Origin: CAVTBT01 sp963733065
GTDB taxonomy: Bacteria; Actinomycetota; Thermoleophilia; Gaiellales; Gaiellaceae
Assembly: GCA_963733065.1 (NCBI GenBank)
Contig: CAVTBT010000004.1
Span: 248,001 to 312,000 of the forward strand
Length of the DNA stretch: 64,000 nt
Direction of reading: 5' to 3'
Positions 7,480 to 15,255 of this stretch are shown here, piece after piece; within the stretch, counting starts at the first letter, position 1; each line of letters starts with the position of its first letter. A program made the position numbers and the translations under genes. The notes beneath the pieces were generated by a model. It was not told the origin of the DNA, ran no database searches, and saw only the letters and a list, made by a program, of their open reading frames with translations.

Positions 7480-9750
7480 GTGACCGCATCCACGCGTTCG
7501 AAGAGCGGTGTCCGCTTCCAGGATCTCGTCGAGCAGCTGCCGCTGGTCGTCTACGTCGACCGGACCGATGCCATTTCGAGTGCCGTCTACCTGAGTCCGC
7601 AGATCGAGGAGCTCACGGGCCACCCGCGCGAGTCCTTCCTGCGGGACCCGGAGTTCTTCCTCCGGCTCGTCCATCCCGACGACCGTGCGGGCTATCTCGA
7701 GATGGTCGAGGCGCGCAACCGCGATGCCGTGCCGGCGACCGGTGAGTACCGCCTCGTCGCGCGCGACGGCCGCATCGTGTGGGTGCAGGACGCCGAGCGG
7801 CTCGTCCTCGATCCCGACGGCCGACCGCTCTTCGCGCAGGGCTACCTGCTCGATGTCACCGAACAGCGCGGCAACCGCCTGCGGCTCGAGGCGATCAATG
7901 CCGTCCTCGCAGCCTTCTCGGCAGGCGCGGCACCTGACGAGGTCGTCCGGCGGGGCCTCGAGTCGCTGGCCCGCAGCCTGCGAAGCGTCCGCGTGAGCTT
8001 CGTCGCCCTCGATCACGGACGGGAGATGCGGTTCCTCGAGTCCGTGTCCGACGGTGAGCTGGAACCGTTGCCGCGGACGACGCTGCCCGGCGTCGACGTG
8101 CCCGAGTTCTTCGAGCTGATGGAACGCGGCGAGCCGGTGCTGGCGGAGCAGGGCTCCCGCGCCGAGCGCTTCGGAGGTGTCTTCGCACGCATCGGCGGCG
8201 AGCCGGCCGCGTACGTGGACGTCCCGGTCAGCCGGGCCGGGCGTCTGCTCGGGATCCTGTCGATCGACGCCGCGGCGCGGCGGCGGTTCAGCGGGCTCGA
8301 GGTCCAGGGGCTCACCGAGGTCGGGCGCCAGCTCGCCGCCGTACTCCTGCGCGAGCGCGCCGAGGTCGACCTGCGGCGCCGCGACGAGATCCTCTCGACG
8401 GTCAGCCGTGCTGCGAGCGTGCTGCTCGCCGGCGCGTCGTGGGAGACCGCGGCGCCGGGCCTGCTCGAGAGCCTCGGCCGGGCAACCCGTGCGAGCCGGG
8501 CGTACGTCTTCGAGCTCGGCCGCCGCGACGACGGCGCGCTGACGGCGTCGGACCGCTACGCCTGGGTCACCGAGAATCTGCCGCCCGAGTACGACCACCC
8601 GCCCGTCGAGGACATCGCCTTCGTCGATCACGGCCTCGACGAGATGGCCGAGCACACGATCCGGAACGAGACCTATGCCGCGCACGTCCGAACGCTGCCT
8701 CCGGCCGCCCAGGCGCTGTTCGAGCCGCAGGGCGTCGTGTCGCTGCTGACGGTGCCGATCCATGTCGAGAGCCGGCCCTGGGGCTTCATCGGCATCGACG
8801 ACTGCGTCGAGGAACGCGACTGGTCGCCGGCCGAGATCGACGCGCTGCGGGCCGCGTCGAGCCTGCTCGCGGCCGCCGTCGTCCGCGAGCGCTCGGAAGC
8901 CGTGCTCCGCGAGCAGGAGGAGAAGCTGCGGGCGGTCTTCGATGCCTCGTTCGACGCGATCTACATCACCGACTCCGAGCGCCGGCACGTCGATCTGAAT
9001 CCGGCCGCCGAGGTGCTCTACGGACTGCCGCGTGACGAGGTCGTGGGCCGGCGCGTCGACGATTTCGTGGCCGCCGAGGTGCGGACGGGGCTGGACGCGA
9101 CCTGGTCGCGGTTCGTCGCGGCCGACGTCGTCACGGGCGAGTACGACCTCCCCCGGTCCGACGGCAGCATCCGCCACGTCGAGTACTCGGCGCGCCCGAA
9201 CTTCATGCCCGGGCTGAACATCGCGTTCGTCCGCGATGTCACCGACAGGCGCCAGCTCGAGGCCAGGCTGCACGCCGCGCAGCGGCTCGAGAGCATGGGT
9301 CGGCTAGCGGGCGGCGTCGCGCACGACTTCAACAACCTCCTGACTGCAATCAGCGGCTACACGAGCCTGGCGCTCGAGCGAGCCGATACCGACGACGAGC
9401 TCGCCGAGGATCTCGCCGAGATCCGTCGAGCCGCCGACCGCGCCGCGGAGCTGACCCGGCAGCTGCTCGCCTTCGGCCGCCGCCAGGTGCTCCAGCCCCA
9501 ACCGCTCGACCTGGGGGCCGTCGTCCGCGGTGTCGAGCCGATGGTGCGCCGCCTCGTCGGCGAGGACGTCGAGCTGTCGTGCGCATGGATCCAGGCCTCG
9601 GCACCGTCGTCGCCGACCCCGGGCAGCTCGAGCAGGTCGTCGTCAACCTCGCCGTCAACGCGCGCGATGCCATGCCGAGCGGCGGGACGCTGTCGATCGC
9701 GACGTACGCGACGGAGCGCCGGGGCATGCGGTTCGTCGCACTCGAGGTGA
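7480..9750 (+). CDS. Hybrid sensor histidine kinase, N-terminal part (frameshifted)
   Basis: Sensory half of a cytoplasmic hybrid kinase. Domain order: PAS (about 15-125, with LTGHPRESFL), two GAF-like regions (about 140-300 and 310-460), a second PAS (about 475-590, VFDASFDAIYITD), then HisKA with the phospho-acceptor H-box LAGGVAHDFNNLL near residue 615. From about codon 700 the frame becomes nonsense (SSPTPGSSSRSSSTS), while the ATPase and receiver continue one frame over from 9579. Losing one G at about 9577-9579 explains this: restoring it gives a single protein of about 963 residues. There is no membrane segment. Confidence 0.85.
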   Translation: MTASTRSKSGVRFQDLVEQLPLVVYVDRTDAISSAVYLSPQIEELTGHPRESFLRDPEFFLRLVHPDDRAGYLEMVEARNRDAVPATGEYRLVARDGRIVWVQDAERLVLDPDGRPLFAQGYLLDVTEQRGNRLRLEAINAVLAAFSAGAAPDEVVRRGLESLARSLRSVRVSFVALDHGREMRFLESVSDGELEPLPRTTLPGVDVPEFFELMERGEPVLAEQGSRAERFGGVFARIGGEPAAYVDVPVSRAGRLLGILSIDAAARRRFSGLEVQGLTEVGRQLAAVLLRERAEVDLRRRDEILSTVSRAASVLLAGASWETAAPGLLESLGRATRASRAYVFELGRRDDGALTASDRYAWVTENLPPEYDHPPVEDIAFVDHGLDEMAEHTIRNETYAAHVRTLPPAAQALFEPQGVVSLLTVPIHVESRPWGFIGIDDCVEERDWSPAEIDALRAASSLLAAAVVRERSEAVLREQEEKLRAVFDASFDAIYITDSERRHVDLNPAAEVLYGLPRDEVVGRRVDDFVAAEVRTGLDATWSRFVAADVVTGEYDLPRSDGSIRHVEYSARPNFMPGLNIAFVRDVTDRRQLEARLHAAQRLESMGRLAGGVAHDFNNLLTAISGYTSLALERADTDDELAEDLAEIRRAADRAAELTRQLLAFGRRQVLQPQPLDLGAVVRGVEPMVRRLVGEDVELSCAWIQASAPSSPTPGSSSRSSSTSPSTRAMPCRAAGRCRSRRTRRSAGACGSSHSR

Positions 9751-10367
9751 CGGACACGGGTGTCGGGATGGACGACGAGACGAGATCGCGCGTCTTCGAG
9801 CCCTTCTTCACCACCCGTCCGGACGGCGTCGGGCTCGGGCTGGCGTCGGTCTACGGGATCGTCACGCAGTCCGAAGGAGACCTGGAGGTCACCTCGGAGC
9901 AGGGTCGCGGGGCGACGTTCACGGTGCTTCTCCCGGAGCGCGACGTGGCGATCGCCCAGCCGCCGCCGGCGCCCGCTGCCGACCTCCGGCCCGGCAGCGA
10001 GACCGTGCTGCTCGTCGAGGACGAGGACGTCGTCCGCGCCCTCGCGCGGCGTGTGCTCGAGCAGCGCGGCTACACGGTGCTCGAGTGCCGGAACGGCCAC
10101 GAGGCGATCGGGCTCGCCGAGACCCACGAGGGCGACATCGACCTGCTTCTGACCGACGTCGTCATGCCCGGCATGCGCGGACACGAGGTCGCCGACCGAG
10201 TCGCCGCCACGCGGCCCGAGATCCGGGTCGTCTACATGTCCGGCTACGCCGACGAGGCGCTGCTCGGCCGGGCCGCCGAGGGCGGCTCGCACCTGCTCGA
10301 GAAGCCGTTCTCGAACGATGCGCTGGCCCGCAAGGTGCGTGAGGCGCTGGAGGCGGAGGCGGCCTGA
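9579..10367 (+). CDS. Hybrid sensor histidine kinase, ATPase and receiver part (frameshifted)
   Basis: Catalytic half of the preceding kinase in another frame. ADPGQLEQVVVNLAVNARDAM is the N-box, DTGVGMDDE the G1 box, FEPFFTT the F-box and GVGLGLASVYG the G2 box. A C-terminal receiver follows: LLVEDEDVV, TDVVMPG with the phospho-acceptor Asp, YMSGYAD and LEKPFS. On its own this piece would lack the histidine, so it only makes sense joined to the upstream part. The apparent GTG at 9579 is probably not a true start. It ends 22 bp before tRNA-Gly. Confidence 0.85.
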   Translation: MRMDPGLGTVVADPGQLEQVVVNLAVNARDAMPSGGTLSIATYATERRGMRFVALEVTDTGVGMDDETRSRVFEPFFTTRPDGVGLGLASVYGIVTQSEGDLEVTSEQGRGATFTVLLPERDVAIAQPPPAPAADLRPGSETVLLVEDEDVVRALARRVLEQRGYTVLECRNGHEAIGLAETHEGDIDLLLTDVVMPGMRGHEVADRVAATRPEIRVVYMSGYADEALLGRAAEGGSHLLEKPFSNDALARKVREALEAEAA

Positions 10368-10372
10368 CCGGC

Positions 10373-10378
10373 TAGACT
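10373..10378 (+). promoter_or_regulatory. Putative -10 (TAGACT) for tRNA-Gly
   Basis: TAGACT lies 11 nt before the first base of the tRNA, directly after the kinase stop codon. No good -35 is visible. Confidence 0.4.
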
Positions 10379-10389
10379 GGGCGTCCCAC

Positions 10390-10462
10390 GCGGGCGTAGC
10401 TCAGTTGGTAGAGCATCAGCTTCCCAAGCTGAGGGTCGTGGGTTCGAGCCCCATCGCCCGCT
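10390..10462 (+). tRNA. tRNA-Gly (anticodon CCC)
   Basis: A 73-nt cloverleaf. The acceptor stem is GCGGGCG/CGCCCGC, the D-arm GCTCAGTTGGTAGAGC, the anticodon arm TCAGC-TTCCCAA-GCTGA with CCC, and the T-arm GTGGGTTCGAGCCCCAT. No CCA is encoded. A hairpin terminator follows 5 nt later. The region just downstream carries short phage-like genes, consistent with a tRNA used for integration. Confidence 0.96.
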
Positions 10463-10467
10463 TGAAG

Positions 10468-10489
10468 AAGGCCCCGGAAACGGGGCCTT
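10468..10489 (+). terminator. Terminator after tRNA-Gly
   Basis: A 9-bp stem AAGGCCCCG / CGGGGCCTT closed by a GAAA tetraloop and followed by TCTGTTT. A weaker inverted repeat (GCCCGC/GCGGGC, 10657-10672) nearer the next gene could end its minus-strand transcript. Confidence 0.85.
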
Positions 10490-10702
10490 TCTGTTTGCAG
10501 CGGTGGCGGCAACGAGGCCGCTTTCGGCCCGAATGTCAGCGGAATGTCAGCCGGTGCTGCCGAAGCCGATCTTGGTCAGCGCCTTGCGCACCCGTTCGCG
10601 CTCAGCCGCGTCTTGAAAAGGGCCGCACATGGTGCTTGTCACGCAGAACGACGAAAGCCCGCCGTAGCGGGCCTTCGGTCGCAGCAGGCTGCTGTAGTCG
10701 GA

Positions 10703-11326
10703 TTAGCAGACGGTCTTGTACTCGGCCGGTGCGCTTGCGTGGTACGCCTTGATCCACTGGTCGACGCGGGTGAGGTCCGGGTTGGGGACGGTCACGGTCT
10801 TCTGGACGAGCTTGGTCGTCCACTTTCCCTTGACCTTGACGCGCTGTCTGACGAGCTTCGTCTGTTTGACCGTCGCGGGCAGGCCCAGGTGCTTGACCGC
10901 CGCCGGCAGCGCCAGCGGCAGCGCCGCGCACTCGGTCTGGCCCTCGTCCTCGACGCCGCGCTGATGAACAGCCTCGTGCGTGAGCGTCAGGATCGCCTGC
11001 GCGTAGTAGGCCATGCCGGCATCGCGGTAGCCGGCCGGCCCGAGGTCGACCGCCATGTGCAGCGCCTCGCAGACGCTCGGGTTGACGTAGACGATCGGCT
11101 GGTCGAGCCACGTCATGCCCAACAGGTGGTGGCCGACGATGTTGTTCGAGTAGGCGAACTGATCCCAGCTGGCCCAATCGCTCTCGCAGTAGGTCTGCAC
11201 CGGCTTGCCGGCGATCTCGCTGGCGAAGGCATCGGCTTGCGGCAACGTCCAGTTGCCGGCGGTCGCCGCCGAAACGAGCGCGAGGCCCATCACGAGCACC
11301 CCGAGCAGGGCACCGATCTTGCGCAT
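10703..11326 (-). CDS. Secreted protein with HEXXH motif (putative metalloprotease)
   Basis: A 207-residue exported protein. MRKIGALLGVLVMGLALVSA is a Sec signal peptide, likely cut after ATA. HEAVH (117-121) followed by Glu132 in EDEGQTE is the layout of a gluzincin zinc site. Four cysteines (YCES, VCEA, ECAA, final TVC) could form two disulphides. The C-terminal third is basic. I do not recognise a named family, so the protease assignment rests only on HEXXH plus a downstream Glu. The ATG is preceded by AAGGAGAAG. It sits beside tRNA-Gly and a phage-like gene, so it may be acquired. Confidence 0.6.
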   Translation of the reverse strand: MRKIGALLGVLVMGLALVSAATAGNWTLPQADAFASEIAGKPVQTYCESDWASWDQFAYSNNIVGHHLLGMTWLDQPIVYVNPSVCEALHMAVDLGPAGYRDAGMAYYAQAILTLTHEAVHQRGVEDEGQTECAALPLALPAAVKHLGLPATVKQTKLVRQRVKVKGKWTTKLVQKTVTVPNPDLTRVDQWIKAYHASAPAEYKTVC

Positions 11327-11476
11327 GTTTCTTCTCCTTGGATTGGGGCCGACTTGCGAGGCGACGAATCGGCACTCCTGCTCAATCTCTCAATGACGCA
11401 GACGCGTCATAAGGAACATGCGCGTCGTCGCAGGACCCCGAACCCGCTAACCAGGTGGCTTCGTGCTTCTGACGGG

Positions 11477-11686
11477 CTACGGGTCGATGCCGAGCTTGCG
11501 TAGCTCGACGATTGCCGTTCTGCGCCAGCGGGTCGTATCCGGAGAGAACGGCAGCATGAACGGCATGCCATTCGCCTTGCGCAGCGGCTTTCCGTCACGC
11601 AGGACCCGGTAGTGCCCCGGCGTCGACTCGACAGTCAGGCCCGCGGCTTCAAGCCGACGGATGAACTCACGCACGTCCTTCCGCAT
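11477..11686 (-). CDS. Small phage-like (HicA-fold-type) protein
   Basis: A 69-residue basic protein: MRKDVREFIRRLEAAGLTVE, then STPGHYRVLRDGKPL, MLPFSPDTTRWRRTAI and ELRKLGIDP. The order of a helix, a G-H-Y-R-V strand, a 'DGKPL' turn and a final R-W-R-x-x-A helix resembles the small HicA-like double-stranded-RNA-binding-fold proteins of actinophages. The His lies where HicA toxins carry theirs, but no HicB-like antitoxin is next to it. It may be an orphan prophage gene. The family assignment is by pattern only. Confidence 0.5.
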   Translation of the reverse strand: MRKDVREFIRRLEAAGLTVESTPGHYRVLRDGKPLRKANGMPFMLPFSPDTTRWRRTAIVELRKLGIDP

Positions 11687-11831
11687 CTCGCGCCTCGCCA
11701 GGTTGTCACATCCGCAGCGGGCGTTGCGCGCATTGGCCAAACGACCGCCTGGTACGGCAACCGACATGCGCTCGGTCGAACGCGAGCCGCCGGATAGGGT
11801 CGGCCAGAGCCGAGGACGGGAGGATCGCGTC

Positions 11832-12143
11832 ATGAGCATCGTCGTTCGTTTCAAGCCCGCATCTCTGACAGCAGAGACGTATGACGAAAGCAGCCGGCAG
11901 CTCGAGGCAGCCGGCGTCGATCCTAGGCCGGATGGCCTCGACCGCCACATCTGCTTTGGGGCCGACGGGGACCTGCAGGTCATCGAGATCTGGGACTCGC
12001 GCGAGCAGTTCGAGGCGTTCGGCGAGCGGTTGGGACAACTGCCCGTGCTGGCGGAACTGGGCATCGCGTTTTCCGCACCACCGGAGATCTTCGATGTCCA
12101 CAGGCTCGTCGAGCGTGAAGTCGATTCCGCCGAACCTTCCTAG
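11832..12143 (+). CDS. Small protein, probable dimeric alpha/beta-barrel family
   Basis: A 103-residue soluble protein. The layout of a strand (MSIVVRFKPA), a helix (AETYDESSRQLEAAG), strands and LQVIEIWDSREQFEAFGERLG resembles antibiotic-biosynthesis-monooxygenase/stress-responsive dimeric alpha-beta barrel proteins. No cofactor site is evident. GGGAGGA 8-14 nt upstream fixes this ATG against earlier in-frame starts. It lies 10 bp before a flavin-dependent monooxygenase and is probably co-transcribed with it. Confidence 0.65.
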   Translation: MSIVVRFKPASLTAETYDESSRQLEAAGVDPRPDGLDRHICFGADGDLQVIEIWDSREQFEAFGERLGQLPVLAELGIAFSAPPEIFDVHRLVEREVDSAEPS

Positions 12144-12153
12144 GCTTCGCGCC

Positions 12154-13194
12154 ATGGAGCTGGGCGTCTACACGTTCGCCGAGCTGACGCCGTCCGCGTC
12201 GGGGACGACCGTGAGCGGCTCCGATCGCATCCGCGACCTGCTCGAGGAGATCGAGCTCGCCGACCAGGTCGGGCTCGACGTCTTCGGCGTCGGCGAGCAC
12301 CACCGCCCCGACTTCGCCGTCTCGTCGCCGGCGGTCGTGCTTGGCGCCGCTGCTGCCCGGACACGGACGATCCGCCTCACGAGCGCCGTCAGCGTGCTCA
12401 GCTCGGACGACCCGGTGCGAGTCTTCCAGGACTTCGCGACCGTCGACCTGCTGTCCGGCGGCCGCGCCGAGATCATGGCCGGACGCGGCTCGTTCATCGA
12501 GTCGTTCCCGCTGTTCGGGTACGACCTCGCCGACTACGACGAGCTCTTCGCCGAGAAGCTCGAGCTGCTCATCCGGCTCCGCGAGTCGGAGCACGTCACG
12601 TGGTCGGGACGCCACCGTGCTGCCCTCGACGGCCTCGGCGTCTACCCGCGACCCGTGCAGGATCCGCTCCCGGTCTGGGTCGCCGTGGGCGGGAACGCGC
12701 CGTCCGCCGCTCGCGCCGGAGCACTTGGCCTGCCGATGGCGCTCGCCATCATCGGCGGCCTGCCCGAGCGCTTCGCGCCCTTCGCCGACATCCACCGGCA
12801 GGCGGCGCGCGCCGCCGGCCACGAGCCGCCCGCGCTCAGCATCAACTCCCACGGCTACATCGCGGACTCGTCGCAACGAGCCGCGGACGAGGCTTTCGCG
12901 CCCTTCACGGGGATGATGAACCGGATCGGTCGCGAACGAGGATGGACACCGATGGACCGCGTGGACTTCGACGCCATGCGCACGCCGCGCGGCGCGCTCT
13001 TCGTGGGCAGTCCTCAGGAGGTGGTCGAGAAGATCCTGCGCCAGCACGAGATCTTCGGCCACGACCGGTTCCTGCTGCAGATGAGCGTCGGCACGATGCC
13101 GCACGCAGGCGTCATGCGGTCGATCGAGCTGCTGGGCACCGAGGTCGCGCCGGTCGTGCGGCAGGAGCTCGCGCCGGCTACTGCTTCCACTTGA
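12154..13194 (+). CDS. LLM-class flavin-dependent oxidoreductase
   Basis: A luciferase-like TIM-barrel monooxygenase of 346 residues, using reduced FMN/F420-type cofactor. Family features are MELGVYTFAEL at strand 1, GLDVFGVGEHHRPDF, TSAVSVLSSDDPVRVFQDFATVD, GRAEIMAGRGSF and the late VGSPQEVVEKI. The ATG lies 10 bp behind the preceding small gene. The last 17 bp overlap, tail to tail, the redoxin gene. The substrate cannot be predicted; it is not close enough to named enzymes to assign. Confidence 0.85.
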   Translation: MELGVYTFAELTPSASGTTVSGSDRIRDLLEEIELADQVGLDVFGVGEHHRPDFAVSSPAVVLGAAAARTRTIRLTSAVSVLSSDDPVRVFQDFATVDLLSGGRAEIMAGRGSFIESFPLFGYDLADYDELFAEKLELLIRLRESEHVTWSGRHRAALDGLGVYPRPVQDPLPVWVAVGGNAPSAARAGALGLPMALAIIGGLPERFAPFADIHRQAARAAGHEPPALSINSHGYIADSSQRAADEAFAPFTGMMNRIGRERGWTPMDRVDFDAMRTPRGALFVGSPQEVVEKILRQHEIFGHDRFLLQMSVGTMPHAGVMRSIELLGTEVAPVVRQELAPATAST

Positions 13195-13709
13195 CGGTGC
13201 AGCCGACCGCCGGGGTATCGGCCACCGCCGGTTCGCGCCCGTCGAGCACCGCCGCGATCGCGTCGCGCAGGTAGCGCTGCCCGGACCGCCGTGTCGTCCC
13301 GGTTGTCGTCGATGGCGCCGTGGTAGACGAGCCTGCGGTCGCGGTCGAAGAGGAAGACCTCGGGCGTCCGCTCGGCGCCGAGGTCGCGCGCGAGCTCCTG
13401 GCTCTCGTCGTAGAGGTACTCGAAGGCGAAGCCCTCGGCACGCGCGCGCTCGGCCATGGCCTCGAACGAGTCCTCGGGGAAGCGCTCGGCGTCGTTCGAG
13501 CTCACCGCCACCAGGCGGAAGCCGCTGTCTCCGAACTCGCGCTGCAGGTCGCTCATCCGGCTCTCCCAGGCCTGGACCCACGGGCAGTGGTTGCAGGACT
13601 GCACGAGCGCGAGCAGCGGTGCGTCGCCGTAGTCGGAGAGCGACCTCGTCGAGCCGTCGACGGACGGAAGCGAGAAGTCCGGGGCCGGCGAGCCGAGCGC
13701 GAGCGTCAT
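13178..13709 (-). CDS. Redoxin / AhpC-TSA-like protein (single-base frameshift)
   Basis: A thioredoxin-fold peroxidase-like protein. MTLALGSPAPDFSLPSVDG is the usual start, and SCNHCPW puts Cys39 and Cys42 in a CxxC active site. RTPEVFLFDRDRRLVYHGAIDDN is the cis-Pro and dimer region. The frame breaks after TAVR: an extra C in the CCC run at 13280-13282 must be removed to reach the expected end QRYLRDAIAAVLDGREPAV...TVKWKQ. Corrected, the protein has about 176 residues, normal for this redoxin subgroup. It overlaps the following gene's start by 4 nt. Confidence 0.75.
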
Positions 13710-14011
13710 GGTCGAAAAGCCTCCTCGAGTTGCAGACGGCTGGGAACGGGCGAAGGCCGCCCGTCGGGCAGATGGTAGATCCGGCATGTCAGCGACGGCC
13801 GTGAGCCGGCGCCTGCGGGGTCGATGTCGCGGCCGGCGACCCGGATCGTGGGCGAGCCCGGGAACGCGAGCCGCTCGGCGTCCTCCTGCGTGTGCACCTC
13901 GACGATCTGCACCGCGTCGGGGTCCTCCCCGGCGTCGGCGAGAACGTCGCGGAGCAGCTGCAGAGCCTCCTCGTGGGAGGGGCACTCCTCCCAGAAGAGA
14001 AACTCGACCAC
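13706..14011 (-). CDS. Thioredoxin-like 'DF family' protein
   Basis: A 101-residue thioredoxin-fold protein. MVEFLFWEECPSHEEALQLL places one Cys where selenoprotein and cysteine members of the DF family have their active residue. AFPGSPTIRVAGRDIDP is the cis-proline loop, and CRIYHLPDGRPSPVP the end signature. The redoxin begins inside its stop (4-nt overlap), so the pair probably works together in thiol redox chemistry. The family is recognised; the substrate is unknown. Confidence 0.7.
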   Translation of the reverse strand: MVEFLFWEECPSHEEALQLLRDVLADAGEDPDAVQIVEVHTQEDAERLAFPGSPTIRVAGRDIDPAGAGSRPSLTCRIYHLPDGRPSPVPSRLQLEEAFRP

Positions 14012-14028
14012 GTCCGGCTGCGCTCTGG

Positions 14029-14211
14029 CTACCGGGAGCGGGAGCGAGACTCGGAGGCCTCTTGCGAGCCGCTGCGCCAGGCCGCGTACGCGACCGTGAG
14101 CGCCAGGCCGGTCACGACCACGCCGAACGCCGGGCTAGCGAACCAGGCGGCGACGACCGCGGTGGCGACGACGAGCGCTCCTAGCTCCCATGCCAGGAAA
14201 GAAGGGGGCAC
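14029..14211 (-). CDS. Small two-helix membrane protein
   Basis: A 60-residue protein made almost wholly of two hydrophobic helices (WELGALVVATAVVAAWFA and FGVVVTGLALTVAYAAW) followed by a Ser/Arg-rich tail. It lies 17 bp upstream of the DF-family gene on the same strand, at the head of that small operon. No family is recognised. Short hydrophobic reading frames can be spurious, but the spacing favours a gene. Confidence 0.45.
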   Translation of the reverse strand: MPPSFLAWELGALVVATAVVAAWFASPAFGVVVTGLALTVAYAAWRSGSQEASESRSRSR

Positions 14212-14229
14212 GAGCGCGACCCTAGCGGA

Positions 14230-15255
14230 TCAGGTCGCACGCGCAAGGTCCTCCATGTCGATCGAGTAGCGGCCGCCCGCGGCGGCGCTGTTCAGCCGCG
14301 CGCGGTGCAGGAGCATCTGCTGCCCGGCCTCGACCTGGCCGGCCTCGCCCGACCACGCGGCCAGGGCCGGCGCCTGCAGGGCGCGACCGTAGGAGTAGGA
14401 GAGCTTCCACGGCTGCTGTCCGTGCGCGTTGATCGCGTTCAGGTTCTCGCTCGCCTGCTGGTCCGACTGGCCACCCGAGAGGAAGACGATGCCGCCGATC
14501 GCGGCCGGGACGGTCTCGTGGAACGCCTTCAGCGTCAGCTCCGCGACGCGCTCGGCGTCCGCCTGCTCGGAGCAGCCCTTGCCGGAGACGACCATGTTCG
14601 GCTTGAGGAGGGCGCCCTCGAGCTGAACGCGCTGCTCGTGCAGCTCGCGGAAGACGTGGTGCAGCGTCTCCTTCGTGACGTCGTAGCAGCGCTCGATCGT
14701 GTTGTCGCCGTCCATCAGCACCTCGGGCTCGACGATCGGCACCAGCCCAGCCTCCTGCGAGAGCGCCGCGTAACGGGCGAGCGCATGGGCGTTCACGCGC
14801 AGGCAGTAGTCGGTGGGGATGCCGTCGCCGATCGTGATCACGGCGCGCCACTTCGTGAAGCGCGCGCCCAGGTCGACGTACTCGGTGAGCCGCTCGCGCA
14901 GCCCATCGAGGCCCTCCGTGACGGTCTCGTCCGGCGAGAACGCCAGGGGCTTCGCGCCGGTATCGACCTTGATGCCGGGGATCATCCCGTTCGCCGTCAG
15001 GAGCTTCGGGAACGGCGTGCCGTCCGCGCTCGACTGCCGGATCGTCTCGTCGTAGAGGATGACGCCGCTGATGAACTCGCCGAGTCCCGGCGTGGTGAAC
15101 AGCAGGTCGCGGTAGGCACGGCGATTCTCCTCGGTCGACTCGACCGAGATCGAGTCGAAGCGCTTCTTGATCGTGCCCGTGCTCTCGTCGGCGGCGAGGA
15201 TGCCGCGGTCGTTGGCGACGATCTCCTCCGCAGTCGCCCTGAGGTCAACGTCCAT
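14230..15255 (-). CDS. Class I fructose-bisphosphate aldolase
   Basis: Cleaves or forms fructose 1,6-bisphosphate through a Schiff base. ILAADESTGTIKKRF is the N-terminal class I signature, FTKWRAVI the second conserved lysine region, and GALLKPNMVVSG contains the Schiff-base lysine. SGGQSDQQASENLNAIN is the phosphate-binding loop. 341 residues is normal. AAGGAGC lies 6 nt before the ATG. The start overlaps the end of glpX by 11 nt, so aldolase and bisphosphatase are translated from one message, an arrangement suited to gluconeogenesis. Confidence 0.93.
   Translation of the reverse strand: MDVDLRATAEEIVANDRGILAADESTGTIKKRFDSISVESTEENRRAYRDLLFTTPGLGEFISGVILYDETIRQSSADGTPFPKLLTANGMIPGIKVDTGAKPLAFSPDETVTEGLDGLRERLTEYVDLGARFTKWRAVITIGDGIPTDYCLRVNAHALARYAALSQEAGLVPIVEPEVLMDGDNTIERCYDVTKETLHHVFRELHEQRVQLEGALLKPNMVVSGKGCSEQADAERVAELTLKAFHETVPAAIGGIVFLSGGQSDQQASENLNAINAHGQQPWKLSYSYGRALQAPALAAWSGEAGQVEAGQQMLLHRARLNSAAAGGRYSIDMEDLARAT

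Noticed and set aside
9579..10367. Treating the ATPase-receiver part as an independent kinase gene
   Set aside because: It would have no histidine phospho-acceptor domain, its apparent GTG falls in the middle of a conserved segment, and one restored base fuses it with the upstream kinase.
10540..10615. Minus-strand peptide AEREEVRKALTKIGFGSTG-like frame and doubled GAATGTCAGCG next to tRNA-Gly as an integrase end
   Set aside because: Too short and without the catalytic Tyr motif; the double 11-mer alone is weak evidence.
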